A stretch of 64,000 nucleotides of DNA from Exiguobacterium alkaliphilum 12/1 (GTDB taxonomy: Bacteria > Bacillota > Bacilli > Exiguobacteriales > Exiguobacteriaceae). Both the position numbers and the translations under genes were made by a program. The DNA lies in assembly GCF_000714435.1 (NCBI RefSeq), contig NZ_JJMW01000008.1, positions 1 through 64,000 of the forward strand, in the 5' to 3' direction. The notes beneath the pieces are model-generated. The model saw only the letters and a list, made by a program, of their open reading frames with translations, was not told the DNA's origin and ran no database searches. Positions within the stretch are counted from its first letter, which is position 1, and each line of letters starts with the position of its first letter. Shown here one piece after another: positions 48,887-57,113 of this stretch.

Positions 48887-49813
48887 ATGGAACAGTATGG
48901 ACAATGGATGTGGCAAGACGGAGCTTGGATCGAGCCGACGGATGCGAACACGAGCATCATGACGCACGCGATTCACTATGGCAGCGGCTTTTTTGAAGGG
49001 ATTCGGGCGTATCACACAGAGGAAGGCCCGGCCATCTTCCGACTCCGCGAACATTTAGAGCGACTCGTGCGTTCATGTGCGTACTATCATGTCGACTTAC
49101 CTTATACGGTCGATGAGCTCGAGCAAGCGACAATCGAATTGATTGAGCGCAATGGATTCGAAGCCTGTTACATCCGCCCATTCGTTTTCCTCGGCACACC
49201 TTGGCAGGCACTCATGCCGACACAGGAAACGAAAGTACATGTCGCGATCTCGTGCTGGCCGCTCGGCGAGTATTTCAGCAAGACGGTCGGCATCCGGGCG
49301 AAAGTCGCTTCGTATCGTCGCGTATCTTCGACGATGATGCCGATGCAGGCAAAAGCGGCGGCCAACTATATGAACTCGCAACTCCTTAAAGGGGAGGCGG
49401 TACGAGACGGTTACGATGAAGCGATCGCTCTCGACATGAACGGGAACGTCAGCGAGGCGAGCGTCGCCAACATCTTCCTCGTCAAAGGGAAAAAGATTTT
49501 CACACCGTCACTCGACTGTTCAGTGCTTGACGGCATCACGCGTCAAACGGTGATCGACCTTGCCCGTGAAGAAGGGTTCGAAGTCATCGAACGTCATATC
49601 GGACGGGACGAGCTCTATGTCGCGGATGAGATTTTCTTGACAGGTACAGCGGCTGAAGTGACGAGTGTCATCGAAGTCGACAACATTTCAATCGGAGGCG
49701 GCGTGCAGACGGTCGCAACGAACATGCTCACCCGTTATCGTGAAGCGGTGACGGGGCAAATCGAGCACCGTCGCGACTGGGTCACGTTCGTCAAAGCAGC
49801 AGTGAAAGAGTAA
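48887..49813 (+). CDS. ilvE: branched-chain amino acid aminotransferase IlvE-like
   Basis: A 308-residue fold-type IV PLP enzyme, the same length as E. coli IlvE. HYGSGFFEGIRAY near residues 30-42, YIRPFVFLG, the PLP Lys in MQAKAAANYMNS near 156, and FLTGTAAEVTSV near 254-265 are typical. It normally makes or uses Leu, Ile and Val. Its place in the lysine operon, where Staphylococcus has the DAP deacetylase gene, is unusual; it might also transaminate a lysine intermediate, but that is speculation. Confidence 0.85.
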   Translation: MEQYGQWMWQDGAWIEPTDANTSIMTHAIHYGSGFFEGIRAYHTEEGPAIFRLREHLERLVRSCAYYHVDLPYTVDELEQATIELIERNGFEACYIRPFVFLGTPWQALMPTQETKVHVAISCWPLGEYFSKTVGIRAKVASYRRVSSTMMPMQAKAAANYMNSQLLKGEAVRDGYDEAIALDMNGNVSEASVANIFLVKGKKIFTPSLDCSVLDGITRQTVIDLAREEGFEVIERHIGRDELYVADEIFLTGTAAEVTSVIEVDNISIGGGVQTVATNMLTRYREAVTGQIEHRRDWVTFVKAAVKE

Positions 49814-49825
49814 AGGAGTTTTTGT

Positions 49826-50914
49826 ATGGGAGTCACAATTGACTTGAATGCGATTCGCGAAAACAAACGTCGGATTGAGGCGCTCGGCCGACCGGTGTTC
49901 GCCGTCGTGAAAAACAACGCCTATAATTTAGGGATGAAGCCAGTTGTGACGACGCTGTACGAAGAAGGGGTACGTCACTTTATGGTGACGACGCTCGATG
50001 AGGCGACGGAAGTCCGGTCAAGCGCACCGGATGCCCGCGTGCTCGTCATGAATCCTGTGTATGAATGGACGAGTGTGCACGAGCAACAGCTTGACGTCGC
50101 CATCGGTTCCTACGACTGGCTCGTCGCACAGCGCAGTCAATTGGACGGCGTTCGTCTTCATTTGAAGCTAGACGTCGGCATGAACCGTTTCGGTGCGAAG
50201 ACGTATGACGAAGCGCTCGCCATTCTCGCGTATTGCCAAGACGAGGGACTTGACCTCGTCGGATTATGCACACACTTTCCGCTCGCCGATGCGGACAATG
50301 CAGAAATTGAGCATAGCGTCCACGTGGAACGGTTCGCCGACTGGTCGACGCGACTGATGGAACGGCAAACGTTTGAAGTGGTGCACGCGGCCAATAGCGC
50401 GGCCACGCTCCAAGCCGACCCGCGCCTCGGTCACTGCACACACGTCCGCGTCGGCATCTTCTTGTATGGCTACTCTTCCGTGGAACCGGTCGATTGGCTC
50501 ATCCCGGCATTTCGTTGGGAGACGGAAGTCATCGCCATCCATGACATCGAAGCGGGGGCGCACGTCGGATACGGGACGGGCTATACGGCCGAAACGAGAG
50601 AACGCATCGCCGTGCTTCCGGTCGGTTATGGGGACGGGCTCATGCGGGCCCGGCGCCATTTACCGGTCCACATTCAGGAGAAGGCGTTCCCGTTCGTGAG
50701 CAACATCTTTATGAGTCACAGCTTTTTACGCGTTGATGCGTCGGTTCAAATCGGGGACCGTGTCGAATTGTACGGGAACACGACGAAAATCGACGACATC
50801 ACGCGGACGGGTTATGCGAATAACTCGGAACAATTATGCGCACGCTCATGGCGTGTCCCGCATCGCTATGAAGGAGGAAATGTATGTACACCACCAACCA
50901 ATCAGTTTGTATGA
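49826..50914 (+). CDS. alr: alanine racemase family protein, Alr2-like
   Basis: A 362-residue fold-type III PLP racemase. The PLP Lys29 sits in AVVKNNAYNLG (usual form VVKANAYGHG), the carbamylated-Lys segment is LKLDVGMNRFG, and the second catalytic Tyr lies in VGYGTGYTAE, so the enzyme looks active. In Staphylococcus aureus a second racemase (Alr2) sits in the same place before lysA, so this is probably its counterpart. The substrate may be alanine or another amino acid. The end overlaps lysA by 31 bases. Confidence 0.85.
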   Translation: MGVTIDLNAIRENKRRIEALGRPVFAVVKNNAYNLGMKPVVTTLYEEGVRHFMVTTLDEATEVRSSAPDARVLVMNPVYEWTSVHEQQLDVAIGSYDWLVAQRSQLDGVRLHLKLDVGMNRFGAKTYDEALAILAYCQDEGLDLVGLCTHFPLADADNAEIEHSVHVERFADWSTRLMERQTFEVVHAANSAATLQADPRLGHCTHVRVGIFLYGYSSVEPVDWLIPAFRWETEVIAIHDIEAGAHVGYGTGYTAETRERIAVLPVGYGDGLMRARRHLPVHIQEKAFPFVSNIFMSHSFLRVDASVQIGDRVELYGNTTKIDDITRTGYANNSEQLCARSWRVPHRYEGGNVCTPPTNQFV

Positions 50915-52176
50915 TCGAGGGCGTGTCCGTTCGTGAACTTCAAGCGACATATGGGACGCCGCTCTATATCATGAGCGAACCGGAACTCGAGAGCCGCCTC
51001 GGCCTCGTCCGGAGCGCATTTTTAGACAAATATCCGAACACGTATGCGCTCTATGCGTCAAAAGCGATGTCAATCGCGGCCGTGTACGAGAAAGTGATGG
51101 CGGCTGGTCTAAGCATCGACGTCGTCTCGCGCGGCGAGATGTTCGTCGCCCTTCATGCGGGTGTCCCGGCCGACCGGATTCACGTCCACGGGTCGAACAA
51201 GACGGTACAGGATATCACGTTCGCGCTTGAGCACGGCATCACCCATTTCACAATCGATAACATGCGGGAAATCGGGTTGCTCTCGGGCCTTGCCGCGCAG
51301 CATGACGTCGACGTCGATGTCTTGCTCCGCATCGTCCCACAAGTCGTCGGAGGCGCCCACGAGGCGATTCAGACGGGTGGGGTCGATACGAAATTCGGCT
51401 TCCCGACACATGACGACACGTACTTAGAAGCCGTCCGAGCGACACTTGAAGCGGATCGCCTTCGTTTACAAGGCATCCATTGCCACGTCGGGTCACAGAT
51501 TCAAGAGCCGACGCTGTTCATCAACACGGTGAAGACGATGGTCAACTTCATCGAGACGATTCGTCAACAGACGGGCTTCACAGCCGACGTGTTGAATATC
51601 GGGGGCGGCTTTGGTGTCGCTTATCTCGAGTCGGACGATCCGCTCGACTTTGCCGACACGATGACGCAAGTGATGGATACGCTCATCGCGGAAGTGAACC
51701 GCTTCGGATTGCCGCTCCCGAAAATCGGGATCGAGCCGGGCCGCTGGCTCGTCGCCAACGCCGGGGCGACGCTGTATGAAGTCGGGACGGTGAAAGAAGT
51801 GAGCGGTGTCCGCACGTACGTCTCGGTCGATGGCGGGATGACGGACAACATCCGTCCTGCCCTCTATGACGCCGAGTACGACGTCATCGCAGCGACACGA
51901 ATGAATGAAGAAAAGACGCTCGAAGCGAAGATCGTCGGCGCATGTTGCGAGTCGGGAGACATCATCTCGAACCGTTCACTCATCCCGCCGGTCGAGGCAG
52001 GGGATTTGCTCCTCGTCAAAGCGACGGGCGCCTATAACTTCTCGATGGCGAGCAACTATAACCAAATGCTTCGCCCGGCCGTCGTCTTCGTGAAAAATGG
52101 GACACATCGTCTCGTCGTCCGCAGACAGACGCTCGAAGATCTGGTCGTGTGTGAAGTCGTCGGACAATCATCGTAA
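50884..52176 (+). CDS. lysA: diaminopimelate decarboxylase LysA
   Basis: LysA decarboxylates meso-diaminopimelate to lysine, the final step. The 430-residue protein has the PLP Lys in YASKAMS near residue 60, HVHGSNKT, GIHCHVGSQI, NIGGGFGV, and the C-terminal active-site Cys in GACCESGD. AAGGAGGAA precedes ATG 50884 within alr. It ends the operon, followed by a strong terminator. Confidence 0.96.
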   Translation: MYTTNQSVCMIEGVSVRELQATYGTPLYIMSEPELESRLGLVRSAFLDKYPNTYALYASKAMSIAAVYEKVMAAGLSIDVVSRGEMFVALHAGVPADRIHVHGSNKTVQDITFALEHGITHFTIDNMREIGLLSGLAAQHDVDVDVLLRIVPQVVGGAHEAIQTGGVDTKFGFPTHDDTYLEAVRATLEADRLRLQGIHCHVGSQIQEPTLFINTVKTMVNFIETIRQQTGFTADVLNIGGGFGVAYLESDDPLDFADTMTQVMDTLIAEVNRFGLPLPKIGIEPGRWLVANAGATLYEVGTVKEVSGVRTYVSVDGGMTDNIRPALYDAEYDVIAATRMNEEKTLEAKIVGACCESGDIISNRSLIPPVEAGDLLLVKATGAYNFSMASNYNQMLRPAVVFVKNGTHRLVVRRQTLEDLVVCEVVGQSS

Positions 52177-52186
52177 GGGTAAGCAC

Positions 52187-52222
52187 AAAAGGGATTCAGT
52201 CATGCGACTGAATCCCTTTTTC
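52187..52222 (+). terminator. terminator of the lysine operon
   Basis: AAAAGGGATTCAGT (52187-52200) pairs perfectly with ACTGAATCCCTTTT (52207-52220), followed by T. Confidence 0.95.
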
Positions 52223-52244
52223 GTGTCAACAACCATCTGTCAGG

Positions 52245-52859
52245 TCAATCGAGTCGTGCGTTCACTTCCGCTTCATATCGTTCCACAAGTTTGTTGTTGT
52301 CCGTCGTACCGTATTTCTTTTCTAAGACCGGGATTAGACGTAACCAAATCGTATTCTTTTCATAAAGGTCTCTGTCAAACTGATGATTCAACTCTTGAAG
52401 CGATAAACCGAGAGCGCTCGCGTAGGCGAGGTGATTTGGTAAATCACTCTGGTCCGGACCTTGTTGAATGAATCGGTCAATCTCGTCTTCGGTTACGTGA
52501 ATGTTGTACGTTTCTCTTGCGACCGTCTTCCATGAGACATCTTGTTCCATCGCTTCAGTCGAGAGTGCGATGACTTGCGCGTCTGTTAAGTCGGTTTCAT
52601 AGTACAGCTTCTCTTCTGCCAACGTCCGAATGACCCACTTCCGTAACGGCTCCTCGACGTCGAACTGGTTTGCTTCGACGAGCACGTCATCAAACAGTTT
52701 CTTATAGTCGTCGAACGTGAAATTGTCTACGATTTGGCGCTGTTCTTCTTCACTTTTCATTTCAATCGTTTCAGGCTGAGAGGCCGCGGACTGACATGCT
52801 GCTGTGAAGATGGCGAGTGAGAGCGTACATAATAGCAATGATTTGAACCGTGCGGTCAT
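52245..52859 (-). CDS. secreted lipoprotein, SurA/PrsA N-domain-like helical protein
   Basis: A 204-residue protein with a signal ending FTAAC (Cys22); Thr at -3 is unusual for a lipobox but the Cys follows a clean hydrophobic core. The body is acidic and helical. The segment from VTEDEIDRFI to the final AYASALGLSLQELN stretch resembles the chaperone half of SurA/PrsA proteins without a parvulin domain. That resemblance is weak. ATG 52859 has AAGGAGAGGA upstream; longer starts lack a site. It is convergent with lysA and stands alone. Confidence 0.6.
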   Translation of the reverse strand: MTARFKSLLLCTLSLAIFTAACQSAASQPETIEMKSEEEQRQIVDNFTFDDYKKLFDDVLVEANQFDVEEPLRKWVIRTLAEEKLYYETDLTDAQVIALSTEAMEQDVSWKTVARETYNIHVTEDEIDRFIQQGPDQSDLPNHLAYASALGLSLQELNHQFDRDLYEKNTIWLRLIPVLEKKYGTTDNNKLVERYEAEVNARLD

Positions 52860-53041
52860 GACGATCCTCTCCTTATCTGTTTGTTCGTTCATGGCGGTTG
52901 TTTCGACGAATGGAGCATGAGAGCGATTCACTACTATATACTCGCTAAATAGCCATCAGGTTCCCTTTATCTTCGGTCAAATCGCTACACATGAGAACGA
53001 TTTTCAATTATGATGAAACAGATAGTAGAGGGGGGATTGAC

Positions 53042-53593
53042 ATGATTGAAAAGACAGCGGGACAACAGTTGATTGAATCGCGGCGGACGATTCGGATGTT
53101 TACGGAAGGTGAACTCGACACGGCCGAGTTGTATGAACTTTTGACATCGGCCCATCAAGCGCCGTTTCATAATAAAGTCGAACCGTGGAACGTCTATTTG
53201 TTCAACGGAGACGGGAAAGACGTGTTACTGTCCGCGCTCGAGCCAGCGTTTCAAGACGGACCGGAGTCGAAGCGGGAAAAGATTGCCGGGCGGATTCGGA
53301 ATGCCGCTGCCTGCATCTACGTGACGACGAAGCCGTTCGAGACGGAGAAAGACAAGAAGGATGCGTTGCTCGCGACGGCGACGTTTATCCAGAACTTCCA
53401 TCTGCTCTGTAGCGAGCGAGACATCGGCCTCGTCTGGCGGACGGGCGGTATCTTTGAGGATGCGCGCCTGCAAGACATGATCGGGGCGGAAGGAGAGACG
53501 TTCGTCGGGTTGCTCCAACTCGGGCGATTCGAGGACGTCCCACCAAAGAAACGTCGTCAGTCGGTTGACAGTTGCCTCACGATTTTTGAATAA
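53042..53593 (+). CDS. nitroreductase family protein
   Basis: A 183-residue FMN-dependent oxidoreductase of the nitroreductase fold. The N-terminal SRRTIRMFT segment (residues 14-22) and APFHNKVEPW match the FMN-binding start of the family, and IGLVWRTGG with the C-terminal VGLLQLG matches the second binding region. The substrate is unknown. GAGGGGGGA supports ATG 53042. A perfect hairpin terminator follows. Confidence 0.88.
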   Translation: MIEKTAGQQLIESRRTIRMFTEGELDTAELYELLTSAHQAPFHNKVEPWNVYLFNGDGKDVLLSALEPAFQDGPESKREKIAGRIRNAAACIYVTTKPFETEKDKKDALLATATFIQNFHLLCSERDIGLVWRTGGIFEDARLQDMIGAEGETFVGLLQLGRFEDVPPKKRRQSVDSCLTIFE

Positions 53594-53595
53594 AG

Positions 53596-53640
53596 AAAAG
53601 CTCGAGCGGAGACCAGTGTCTACGCTCGAGCTTTTCGTCT
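53596..53640 (+). terminator. terminator of the nitroreductase gene
   Basis: AAAAGCTCGAGCG (53596-53608) pairs perfectly with CGCTCGAGCTTTT (53623-53635). It may also act on the minus strand. Confidence 0.88.
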
Positions 53641-53647
53641 ATGCAAG

Positions 53648-53701
53648 TTATTTTTTTAATTTATTTGCGAGCCAGTCTTGAATGACGTTTGCTGGAATCA
53701 T
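53648..53701 (-). CDS. 17-residue basic amphipathic microORF
   Basis: This very short frame starts 5 bases after the stop of the 59-residue gene upstream and has GGGGGAA about 10 bases before its ATG. It encodes a mixed hydrophobic peptide ending in three lysines within the last five residues, with Trp near the middle. Translation is unproven; the position and site are the only support. Confidence 0.3.
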   Translation of the reverse strand: MIPANVIQDWLANKLKK

Positions 53702-53706
53702 TATGA

Positions 53707-53886
53707 TCACGTTCCCCCGGTTTTGATTTCTTCCTCTATACTATTATCCGATTGGATCCGTTCCCAAACCTCTCGATGTGTGCCTTGCAACGTATCATCG
53801 AACGAATCCTCGACATGAAGGCAATAGCTTGGGTTAATGGACGAAGCGTACAAGTCTAACATGAGTTGAGCGTGGTTGAGATGCAT
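53707..53886 (-). CDS. 59-residue small protein, unknown
   Basis: AAAGGAGCC lies 8 bases before ATG 53886 on the minus strand, a good sign of translation; an in-frame start at 53907 lacks a site. The protein is acidic and soluble, with one Cys (CLHVEDSF) and an REVWERIQ helix. I recognise no family. A perfect cre site lies about 100 bases upstream, which suggests carbon-dependent expression. Confidence 0.55.
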   Translation of the reverse strand: MHLNHAQLMLDLYASSINPSYCLHVEDSFDDTLQGTHREVWERIQSDNSIEEEIKTGGT

Positions 53887-53984
53887 ACAATTGGCTCCTT
53901 TCGACACGTCGGCTTGACTACATCCTCAGTATACAAAGGAATCATGAAGAAAATTCAGGGGAATCGTTAACAATTTATGAATCT

Positions 53985-53998
53985 TGTAAACGCTTTCA
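53985..53998 (-). promoter_or_regulatory. perfect cre (CcpA) site
   Basis: TGTAAACGCTTTCA matches all 14 positions of TGWAANCGNTNWCA. It overlaps the last three bases of the carbonic-anhydrase-like gene and lies upstream of the 59-residue minus-strand gene. The distance of about 100 bases to that start allows either activation or repression. Orientation is assigned from the gene it likely serves. Confidence 0.65.
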
Positions 53999-54532
53999 CA
54001 AACTTTCTTTACGTTCGATCGGTTCGCACGTCGTCAAATACTGCTCTGCTCGTTTGGCGTACTTGTTGACCGTCCGCTCCATGATAAAGCGATCTTCATC
54101 GTTCAGCGGTCGGACGACTTTTGCAGGTACCCCCATGACCATGACCCCTTCTGGGATTTGCATGTTCGGCGTGACGAGCGCACCGGCTGCGACGAATGAA
54201 CCTTTCCCGACCTTGGCCCCATCGAGGACGGTCGCGTGCATCCCGATGAGACAACCTTCTTCAATCTCACAACCGTGAATCATCGCCATGTGTCCGATGG
54301 AGACACGGTCGTGAATGATTGTCGGTGAGCCTTCGTATTGATGGACCATCGAACCGTCCTGGATGTTGACGTACGAACCGATTTGAATCGGACCTTCGTC
54401 CCCGCGGATGACCGTATTGAACCAAACCCCAGAATGGGCCCCGATCGTGACGTCGCCGATGACATGGGCACCGGGAGCGACGAAGACCGTCGCGTCGACG
54501 TTTGGAAGTAAATCACCTAATTTGTACTGCAT
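53996..54532 (-). CDS. gamma-carbonic anhydrase-like hexapeptide protein
   Basis: A 178-residue left-handed beta-helix protein of the YtoA/PaaY gamma-carbonic anhydrase group. It forms trimers with zinc held by histidines across subunits; the ligand positions are visible in SMVHQYEG and GHMAMIHGC. VIRGDEGPI near residue 46 has the conserved Arg and Asp. Activity in this subfamily is often unproven. ATG 54532 follows GAAAGGGG. It is divergent from adeC. Confidence 0.88.
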   Translation of the reverse strand: MQYKLGDLLPNVDATVFVAPGAHVIGDVTIGAHSGVWFNTVIRGDEGPIQIGSYVNIQDGSMVHQYEGSPTIIHDRVSIGHMAMIHGCEIEEGCLIGMHATVLDGAKVGKGSFVAAGALVTPNMQIPEGVMVMGVPAKVVRPLNDEDRFIMERTVNKYAKRAEQYLTTCEPIERKESL

Positions 54533-54652
54533 ATGTGTAACCCCTTTCAAACAGATATGCTCTTATTGTCGCACAACTTGAAAAAGAAATTGCGCCGAAA
54601 AGATTTTTCTTGTTAAGATAGATAAAATACGTTGAAAAAAGGAGACACACAG

Positions 54653-56362
54653 ATGGAAAAACAACATTTGATTGACATCGCCGCGAAGAAAAAGAAAGCA
54701 GCGGTCGTCTTTAAAGATGTGGCGGTCATCGACGTGTATAGCCGTGAGACGATTCGCACCGATGTCGCAATCGACGCGGGATACATCGTGGCCATCGGGG
54801 AAGGCTACGAAGGAGAGACGGAATACCATGACCCGTCATGGACGCTCGCACCGACGTTTATCGATTCACACGTCCACATCGAGTCATCGATGGTGCCGCC
54901 ACACGAGTTCGCGAAAGCCGTCCTGCCGCTCGGCGTCGCAACGGTCATCGCGGACCCACATGAGATTGCGAACGTGAACGGGGCGCTCGGGATTGAATAT
55001 ATGTTGGCTGACGCGAAAGGACTCCCACTCGACGTCCGGATGATGCTCCCGAGCTGTGTGCCGGCGACGCCGTTCGAACATGCGGGCGCAAAACTTTATG
55101 CGGAGGACTTGGCCCCGTTTTTAGGCGATCCGGGCGTGCACGGCCTCGGTGAAGTGATGGATTATCCATCGGTCGAGGCCGGGAGCGTAGACATGCTCCA
55201 AAAAATCGCGCAGACGGAGGCGGTCGGGAAAGTCGTCGACGGTCACGCATCCGGTCTCGGTCCTGACCAACTGAACGTCTACCGGACGGCCGGGATTATG
55301 ACGGACCACGAGTGTACGACGGCCGAAGAGGCGCTCGAGCGGGTTCGCCGCGGATTTTACGTTCAAATCCGGGAAGGTTCGGTCGCCCGGAACGTCGAGA
55401 AGGTGAGCCGGGCCATCACGGAAAGTAACGCCCATCGTTTCTTGTTCTGTACCGACGACAAGCATTTGGACGACCTCGTCGCCGAAGGTGGGATCGACTA
55501 TAACATTCGCATGGCGATCAAACAAGGCGTCAAACCGGAAACGGCGTATGCCGTTGCGAGTCTCCATGCGGCCGAGGCTTACGGGTTGAACGACATCGGG
55601 GCCATCGCGCCTGGGAAGAAGGCGAACTTTGTCATCTTGTCAGACGTCCAATCGGTAAAAATCGAAACCGTCTATGTGAACGGCGAAGTCGTTGCCCGTG
55701 AAGGCCAAGCGACGTTCGAAGCGAACGGGATTGAAGTGCCGAAACCGATGAAAGGGGAGTTGAGACTTCCGGCGTTGACGAGTGAATCGTTCCGGTTACC
55801 TGTCAAAGAAGAGGCGGTCGACGTGATTCAAGTGTTGCCGAACAGTCTGTTGACGAAACGGGAGCGCCTCGTCTTCAGTCCAGACGAATCCGGGGCAGAC
55901 CTCGACCAAGACATCGCCACGCTCGCCGTCATCGAGCGACATCACGGCACGGGGCATATGGCACTCGCGCCGGTCACAGGCTTCGGCTTGAAGCGAGGCG
56001 CGCTCGCCGCGACGGTGGCCCACGATAGCCACAACCTCGTCATCGCCGGCGTCAGTCCGAACGACATGTTGCTCGCGGCCGAGACGCTCGAGAAAGTCGG
56101 TGGTGGCGTCGTCGCAGTATCAGAAGGAGAAGTGCTTGCGGTCTTGCCACTCGAGATCGGTGGACTCATGACGAAGCGTCCTTACGCTGAAGTGGCGGAC
56201 GTGCTCGAACAGTTGAACGACGCGCTCGACGTCGTCGGGGCGCATCGTCATTTCAATCCGTATTTGACGATGTCGTTCCTCGCGCTTCCGGTCATCCCAG
56301 ACTTGAAATTGACGGACATGGGACTATTCGATGTGACGACGTTCTCATTCATCGAGTCATGA
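54653..56362 (+). CDS. adeC: adenine deaminase AdeC
   Basis: AdeC deaminates adenine to hypoxanthine for salvage. The 569-residue amidohydrolase has the DSHVHIESS metal motif (residues 71-79), then IADPHEIANV, VDGHASGL, DHECTT and FCTDDKH, all typical. The C-terminal domain includes GFGLKRGALA and the last MSFLALPVIPDLKLTD stretch. AAAGGAGA precedes ATG 54653; the upstream start codon lacks a site. A second related enzyme, YerA, is encoded at 15676. The 100-base leader shows a possible promoter but no purine aptamer. Confidence 0.95.
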   Translation: MEKQHLIDIAAKKKKAAVVFKDVAVIDVYSRETIRTDVAIDAGYIVAIGEGYEGETEYHDPSWTLAPTFIDSHVHIESSMVPPHEFAKAVLPLGVATVIADPHEIANVNGALGIEYMLADAKGLPLDVRMMLPSCVPATPFEHAGAKLYAEDLAPFLGDPGVHGLGEVMDYPSVEAGSVDMLQKIAQTEAVGKVVDGHASGLGPDQLNVYRTAGIMTDHECTTAEEALERVRRGFYVQIREGSVARNVEKVSRAITESNAHRFLFCTDDKHLDDLVAEGGIDYNIRMAIKQGVKPETAYAVASLHAAEAYGLNDIGAIAPGKKANFVILSDVQSVKIETVYVNGEVVAREGQATFEANGIEVPKPMKGELRLPALTSESFRLPVKEEAVDVIQVLPNSLLTKRERLVFSPDESGADLDQDIATLAVIERHHGTGHMALAPVTGFGLKRGALAATVAHDSHNLVIAGVSPNDMLLAAETLEKVGGGVVAVSEGEVLAVLPLEIGGLMTKRPYAEVADVLEQLNDALDVVGAHRHFNPYLTMSFLALPVIPDLKLTDMGLFDVTTFSFIES

Positions 56363-56405
56363 GTCGGTCTAACGTATGATTTTTGTTAAGAACGGCTCGG
56401 AACGA

Positions 56406-56434
56406 TTGAACGGTTTCCGGTAAGTTGGTATAGT
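56406..56434 (+). promoter_or_regulatory. promoter of the 92-residue gene
   Basis: TTGAAC (56406-56411) and TATAGT (56429-56434) are separated by 17 bases. Confidence 0.65.
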
Positions 56435-56479
56435 TACAACAAGTTTCATCGGTTCAAATTGAAAGGGGGGATATCACAG

Positions 56480-56758
56480 ATGGAACAAGTTGCTTATAAC
56501 CGGTCGTATGATGAACATGAGGATTTGATCAATTCTGTATATCGTGCCTTCAAAGACCGATATGAAGAATTGCCGGACGAGACGCGGACGAAACGTCGGT
56601 TACGCCGCCTCATCCTCTTGACGATTAAAGAGCAAACGTCGTCACATGCCGAGCGGTTCGTGTTGTATCATTTCTTTAGCGATTTCTTTAAAGCGGTCGA
56701 GGCAAATGACCAAGAAGCACTCGCTGTATTGAAACAAATCATCCGTGACGAAAAATAA
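56480..56758 (+). CDS. 92-residue helical protein, unknown
   Basis: AAAGGGGGGA precedes ATG 56480, giving a soluble, largely helical protein with a Glu/Asp-rich first third, a central KRRLRRL basic patch (about residues 38-45) and a second helix with ERFVLYHFFSDFFKAVE. I recognise no family. It has its own promoter and lies between adeC and the second lysine riboswitch. Confidence 0.65.
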   Translation: MEQVAYNRSYDEHEDLINSVYRAFKDRYEELPDETRTKRRLRRLILLTIKEQTSSHAERFVLYHFFSDFFKAVEANDQEALAVLKQIIRDEK

Positions 56759-56761
56759 GTG

Positions 56762-56789
56762 TTGAAATGTGTCATGGACCTATGATAAT
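56762..56789 (+). promoter_or_regulatory. promoter upstream of lysine riboswitch 2
   Basis: TTGAAA (56762-56767) and GATAAT (56784-56789) are separated by 16 bases. It overlaps the region just after the 92-residue gene. Confidence 0.5.
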
Positions 56790-56823
56790 TTAGACGTAAC
56801 TTTTAAATGAATATTCGTGCTAT

Positions 56824-57000
56824 CGATGAGGTAGAGGTGCGATGCTGATGAGTATGTAGTCGGAGGATGACAACGATGAAGGCTACAAAAAGGCAGAATC
56901 GCCGAAGTGCAACACCCATGGTCTATGGGGTTGTGCTGGGCTGACGGGGAATACGCGTCAGACTGCCATACATATTTACGTATGGAGCGCTCCAAGTCGG
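56824..57000 (+). promoter_or_regulatory. lysine riboswitch (L box) of the NhaC-type transporter gene
   Basis: The family blocks occur in order: AGAGGTGCGA near 56833-56842, GAGTATG near 56850, GGAGGATGACAACGATGAAG near 56862-56881, AAAAAGGCAGAATCGCCGAAG near 56887-56907, TGCTGGGCTGAC near 56934-56945, and TATGGAGCGCTCC near 56980-56992. P1 pairs with a bulge and a mismatch between about 56824-56834 and 56990-57000. It is the second lysine aptamer in the window. Open frames across it are accidental. Confidence 0.93.
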
Positions 57001-57020
57001 CTAAGAAAGACGGAACATCC

Positions 57021-57068
57021 AGCGAGGGTGTCGGCTTTGTTGCCGATGCCCTCGCTTTGCGTTTTTTT
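57021..57068 (+). terminator. terminator controlled by lysine riboswitch 2
   Basis: AGCGAGGG (57021-57028) pairs with CCCTCGCT (57049-57056), extended by GTCGGC (57030-57035) with GCCGAT (57042-57047), followed by TTTGCG and seven T. Confidence 0.9.
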
Positions 57069-57113
57069 AAGCATAGGGGGGCCTCATCTCAAACAAAAGA
57101 GGAGGAAATCAGC

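Noticed and set aside
54551..54652. Search for a purine aptamer upstream of adeC
   Set aside because: None of the conserved aptamer blocks (TATAATC, GTTTCTACC) occur in this leader.
56907..57113. Open frame across lysine riboswitch 2 as an N-terminal extension of the transporter
   Set aside because: The frame lies in the aptamer and terminator and has no ribosome site; ATG 57114 has a strong one.
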